Part shown: piece after piece, positions 13,573 to 16,595 of the stretch
Layout of the letters: each line of letters opens with the position of its first letter
How positions within the stretch are numbered: the first letter of the stretch is position 1
From: JBBDIM01 sp040880405
GTDB lineage: Bacteria > Planctomycetota > Planctomycetia > Pirellulales > Pirellulaceae
Length of the DNA stretch: 16,595 bases
Assembly: GCA_040880405.1 (NCBI GenBank)
Contig: JBBDIM010000156.1
Span: 1-16,595 of the forward strand
Reading direction: 5' to 3'
Program-made: the position numbers and the translations under genes
Notes under the pieces: generated by a model
Told to the model about the DNA's origin: nothing
What the model saw: the letters and a program-made list of their open reading frames with translations, nothing else
The model's database searches: none

Positions 13573-15135
13573 CTAAACTTTTTTCTCCTCGCCATCCTCC
13601 CAATAGGTGACCTGGTAAAGGTCTTTCCGCCGATCGTTCCAGTTTTGGACCGAGCCGGCGATCCGGTGCCTCCGCAAAAGCTCCAGGTCGACGTCGTGGA
13701 TGATCACCGTCTCCGCGTTCGGGTTGCACTCGGCGGCTACCGCATCGCGCGCGAACTCGGCGTCGGCCGGGGTGAAGATCCCCGATTGGGCGTAGTGGAT
13801 GTCGGCGTTCTCGACAAACGGCAGGTTGCCCGTGCAACCGGAGATCGCGACATACACATGGTTCTCGACACACCGCGCCATGGCGCAGTTGCGGACCCGG
13901 AGGTAACCATGCCGCGTGTCGGTGTTGAAGGGAACGAAGATCAGCTCCGCCCCTTTCTGCGCGGCGATCCGCGTCAGCTCCGGGAACTCGATGTCGTAGC
14001 AAATCTGGATGGCGACGCGGCCGCAGTCGGTGTCGAACACCTCGACCTTCTCGCCTGGCTCAATTCCCCACCATTTTCGTTCGCTGGGGGTAATGTGAAT
14101 TTTGTACTGTTTCCCGATCATCCCATCCCGGCCAAAGAGGTAGGCAATGTTGTACAGGGAGTCGTTCTCCAGCACGAAATGCGACCCAGCCACCACGTTT
14201 ACATTGAATTTGATCGCGCGTTCTGAAAAGAACTCCAGGTACTGCGGCGTGAATTCCGCCAACTGCCGGGCCGCGAGTCCTGGGCGAGTCGCCTCGACAC
14301 AGGAAAGCAACTGCGTGGTGAACAGTTCCGGGAACAGGATAAAGTCCGACTTGTAATCGGAGGCGACATCCAAGAAGAAATCGCACTGCTGGGCGAACTC
14401 GTCGAAGCTGGAAATCGACCGCATCTCGTACTGCACTACGGTCAGGCGGATCGGCTCGACCAAGTGATGATAGCGGCGTTTGGCCCCCTCTTGATAATCG
14501 AGGTTCCGCCATTCCAAAAAGGTGCCGTACCCGCACGAGTTTTTGTCTTCCGGCAGGTAATTGGGGATCAATCCTTGCAGGGCGAAACCATTGGCCGTTT
14601 GAGCGGTGAGGACCGGATCGAAATGGGCTTTGGCGACGACACTTTCCACATATTCGCGAGCCGACATCTCCTCCGACACCTTGTGATACCCGGGAATTCG
14701 TCCGCCGACCATGATCCGCGCCAAATTCCGTTCCCGGCAAAGTTCCTTTCGCGCATCGTACAGCCGCCGCGCGAGCTTCAATCCGCGGAACTCCGGGTGG
14801 ACCATGATCTCGATCCCGTAAAGAGTGTCCCCTTTGGGATTATGGTTGCGGATGTATCCGTTGTCGGACATCGCGGACCAGTTGTGCCAGGCCTGATTCG
14901 GATCGTAGTCGACAATCAGCGAGGCCGACGAAGCGACGACCTTGCCATCGATCTCGATGACGATCTGACCATCGGGAAAAATTTTGTGCTGGCTTTCCAG
15001 GTGGGCCAGATCCCATGGTTTCATATTGGGAAAGCAAAGCTTCTGCATCTCGATCAAGGGAGCGAAATCGTCCGGCGTGATTTTCCGCAGGATGGTCTTC
15101 CACTGGAATTCCTCAAGATCAAGCGGTTCCGTCAT
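13573..15135 (-). CDS. GNAT acetyltransferase fused to carbon-nitrogen hydrolase (nitrilase superfamily)
   Basis: A 520-residue bifunctional protein known as a family in several phyla (Bacillus YhcX has this architecture). Residues 15-210 form a GNAT N-acyltransferase domain; VHPEFRGLKLARRLYD (112-127) is its acyl-CoA-binding motif. Residues 225-485 form a nitrilase-superfamily amidohydrolase domain with the catalytic triad E270 (FPELF), K345 (YKIHITPSE) and C379 (ICYDIEFPE). The two domains may act in turn or regulate each other; the substrate is not known to me. The frame is open back to 15285, but the ATG at 15135 has GGAAAG about seven bases upstream and fits the domain start. It lies head-to-head with the aminopeptidase gene. 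Confidence 0.9.
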   Translation of the reverse strand: MTEPLDLEEFQWKTILRKITPDDFAPLIEMQKLCFPNMKPWDLAHLESQHKIFPDGQIVIEIDGKVVASSASLIVDYDPNQAWHNWSAMSDNGYIRNHNPKGDTLYGIEIMVHPEFRGLKLARRLYDARKELCRERNLARIMVGGRIPGYHKVSEEMSAREYVESVVAKAHFDPVLTAQTANGFALQGLIPNYLPEDKNSCGYGTFLEWRNLDYQEGAKRRYHHLVEPIRLTVVQYEMRSISSFDEFAQQCDFFLDVASDYKSDFILFPELFTTQLLSCVEATRPGLAARQLAEFTPQYLEFFSERAIKFNVNVVAGSHFVLENDSLYNIAYLFGRDGMIGKQYKIHITPSERKWWGIEPGEKVEVFDTDCGRVAIQICYDIEFPELTRIAAQKGAELIFVPFNTDTRHGYLRVRNCAMARCVENHVYVAISGCTGNLPFVENADIHYAQSGIFTPADAEFARDAVAAECNPNAETVIIHDVDLELLRRHRIAGSVQNWNDRRKDLYQVTYWEDGEEKKV

Positions 15136-15311
15136 GGGTGTCTTTCCAATAGACTTCGATGGTGTGATTTCTGGGTCGCGATTTGGCGGTCGGTGTGAAT
15201 CGTTTCTGGTGACATTATCGGAGACAGCGGGATTTCCAGCAACGACCGACGACCGACTCAGGCCCGCTAACCGACCATGTTCCACAACTTCTTTGGAGAA
15301 ACCGCCGCATT
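15136..15311. other. Divergent promoter region between the GNAT-nitrilase and aminopeptidase genes
   Basis: A 176-bp gap that should contain both promoters. No convincing -35/-10 pair, operator or repeat was recognised. A GGAG at 15296-15299 lies 12 to 13 bases before the aminopeptidase ATG. Confidence 0.4.
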
Positions 15312-16376
15312 ATGGAAGCCGCTTCCCTGGAACTGCTGAAACGATTGCTAGAGGTCCCTAGTCCTTCCGGCTACGAAGGGCCGGTGCAAAATGTGGTCCG
15401 CGAACATGCCGCCAGCTTCGCCGATGAAGTGACCACCGACCTGCACGGCAACGTGATCGCCGCCGTGAAGCTGGATGCCCCGATTCGCGTGATGCTGGCC
15501 GGACACTGCGATCAGATTGGCCTTCTCGTCTCGCAGATCGATGAACTGGGATTCATCCGCTGCCAGACGATCGGCGGCTGGGACCCCGTGCAACTGGTGG
15601 GTCAGCGGATGACCGTGTGGACCAACGACGGGCCAGTCGCGGCGGTCATTTCCCGCAAACCGATTCATCTGCTCAGCCCGGATGAGCGGAAAGCAGCGGT
15701 CGAGGCAAAGGATTTGTGGCTCGATATCGGGGCCAAAGACCAGGCGGAGACCAAAAGCGCTGTCCGCATTGGCGATCCGATCACGTTGCAACTCGGTTTC
15801 CAGATGATGCGCAACAATCTGGCCAACTCTCCTAAAATGGACGACACCACCGGCCTGTGGGTCGTGCTGGAAGCGGCCCGCCGCGCGGCGGCCGCTGGTG
15901 GCCTGAAGTGCGCCGCATTCGCGGTTTCGACTGTCCAGGAAGAGATTGGCCTGCGAGGAGCCCAGACCAGCGCCTACGGCATCGATCCACATGTCGGGAT
16001 CGCGGTGGACGTGACCCACGCCACCGATTGCCCCACCATCGACAAAGGGGAACGGGGCGATATCAAACTAGGTGGCGGCCCGGTGATTTATCGCGGGCCG
16101 AACATGAACCCGACCGTCGTCGATCGCCTGATCGCGGTCGCGGACGCGAAGGGCATCACCTATCAACTCGCGGCCCTGGGCAAAGCGGCCCCGAACGATT
16201 CCAACGCGATTCAAACCACCCGAGGTGGCGTCGCGGCCGGATTAGTGGCGATCCCCAACCGCTACATGCACAGCGCGGTGGAGACCATTTCGCTGGACGA
16301 CATCGACATGGCCGCCGACCTCCTAGCCGCGTTCCTGTTAAGCGTCAAAGAAGACGACGACTTCCGCCCGCATTAA
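15312..16376 (+). CDS. M42-family metalloaminopeptidase
   Basis: Two-metal aminopeptidase of peptidase family M42 (glutamyl aminopeptidase/TET type, often labelled endoglucanase M), 354 residues, cytosolic, usually a large dodecamer that trims peptides. The ligands and catalytic residues are complete: H65 and D67 in AGHCDQIG, bridging D177 in KMDDTTG, E210 and E211 in VQEEIG, D233 in VDVTHA and H320 in YMHSAVE. The bridging motif reads MDDTTG where LDDR or LDNR with a following G is usual, a mild variation. The ATG at 15312 has only a weak, distant GGAG. It stands alone on its strand, with repeats after its stop. The broad function is firm, the peptide preference unknown. Confidence 0.92.
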   Translation: MEAASLELLKRLLEVPSPSGYEGPVQNVVREHAASFADEVTTDLHGNVIAAVKLDAPIRVMLAGHCDQIGLLVSQIDELGFIRCQTIGGWDPVQLVGQRMTVWTNDGPVAAVISRKPIHLLSPDERKAAVEAKDLWLDIGAKDQAETKSAVRIGDPITLQLGFQMMRNNLANSPKMDDTTGLWVVLEAARRAAAAGGLKCAAFAVSTVQEEIGLRGAQTSAYGIDPHVGIAVDVTHATDCPTIDKGERGDIKLGGGPVIYRGPNMNPTVVDRLIAVADAKGITYQLAALGKAAPNDSNAIQTTRGGVAAGLVAIPNRYMHSAVETISLDDIDMAADLLAAFLLSVKEDDDFRPH

Positions 16377-16595
16377 GAGCGGTGGGCATGGCACCCGAAC
16401 ATTGCCCCAGGGGCAAACCTAACCCGCACTTCTCCCACGCTCTACGCGAGCGTGGCTACGAGAAATATTACGTAGCCACGCTTGCTAAAAGCGTGGGGGA
16501 ACTGCTAACCCGCTTCGCCCCAGGGGCCAACCCCTCCTCGCACTTCCCCCACGGTCTTTGCGACCGTAGCTAGTGTCTGTCCGGAAATTGGTTAG
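16377..16595. repeat. Right edge: half hairpin and R1-R2-R1 palindromic repeat array
   Basis: GGTGGGCATGGCACCCG (16381-16397) is the right half of the CATGCCCACGC hairpin repeat. Then come R1 (CCCACGCTCTACGCGAGCGT, with GGCTACG after it, 16434-16460), R2 (16471-16497), the spacer with TAACCCGCTTCG, and a second R1 with one changed stem (16548-16573, CCACGGTCTTTGCGACCGTA). The order R2-spacer-R1 and its length of about 104 bases match 9682-9785. The window ends with TAGTGTCTGTCCGGAAATTG, whose nature I cannot tell. Confidence 0.75.

Noticed and set aside
12952..14226. 424-codon open frame on the plus strand
   Set aside because: It runs antisense across parts of the dioxygenase and GNAT-nitrilase genes and their gap. 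Its length reflects GC-rich codon use on the real strand.

Overview
The window looks like chromosomal DNA of a planctomycete, probably of the Pirellulales. The reasons are the moderately high GC content, several enzymes with twin-arginine (Tat) signals (a Gfo/Idh/MocA oxidoreductase, a sugar isomerase-type TIM barrel and an intradiol dioxygenase), small operons split by long gaps, and gaps packed with palindromic repeats. No rRNA, tRNA, CRISPR array, complete insertion sequence or phage gene was recognised. The taxonomic call is inference from gene content, not from a marker gene.

Layout. From 249 to 2245 (minus strand) an RluA-type pseudouridine synthase and an amidohydrolase form a pair joined by an ATGA overlap. 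From 2579 to 4069 (minus) there is an exported Gfo/Idh/MocA oxidoreductase with a clear intrinsic terminator. From 5007 to 7105 (minus) HflX GTPase and a short-chain dehydrogenase are coupled by a TGATG junction. On the plus strand follow an exported TIM-barrel isomerase-like protein (7408-8334), a ribbon-helix-helix-like protein with a disordered Pro/Thr/Gln-rich N-terminus (9009-9668), ClpS (10081-10428) and a large TrhO-RluA fusion (10747-12642). On the minus strand follow an exported intradiol dioxygenase (12793-13458) and a GNAT-nitrilase fusion (13573-15135). The window closes with an M42 aminopeptidase on the plus strand (15312-16376).

Functional themes. Two separate genes act on RNA modification: the stand-alone RluA enzyme, and a protein joining a TrhO-type tRNA uridine hydroxylase to a second RluA domain. 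Both begin with the same unusual start context, ATAATCGCGG one base before the ATG, with no Shine-Dalgarno sequence, which suggests leaderless transcripts. HflX (ribosome rescue or splitting), ClpS (N-degron adaptor) and the M42 peptidase belong to ribosome and protein quality control. The three Tat-signal enzymes look like separate catabolic functions rather than one pathway.

The most unusual content lies between the genes. There are at least five sequence families that share one design, three tandem units of 8-9 bases usually facing an inverted partner. There is also a 240-bp palindrome built from four alternating copies of one 18-base motif, a two-module repeat around CCACGCTT/AAGCGTGG, and CATGCCCACGC hairpins. 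One repeat supplies the last codons of the TrhO-RluA fusion. I found no convincing new defence or mobile system. The best candidates for undescribed biology are the repeat superfamily, the shared leaderless start motif and the orphan DNA-binding-like protein with a switchable leader structure.
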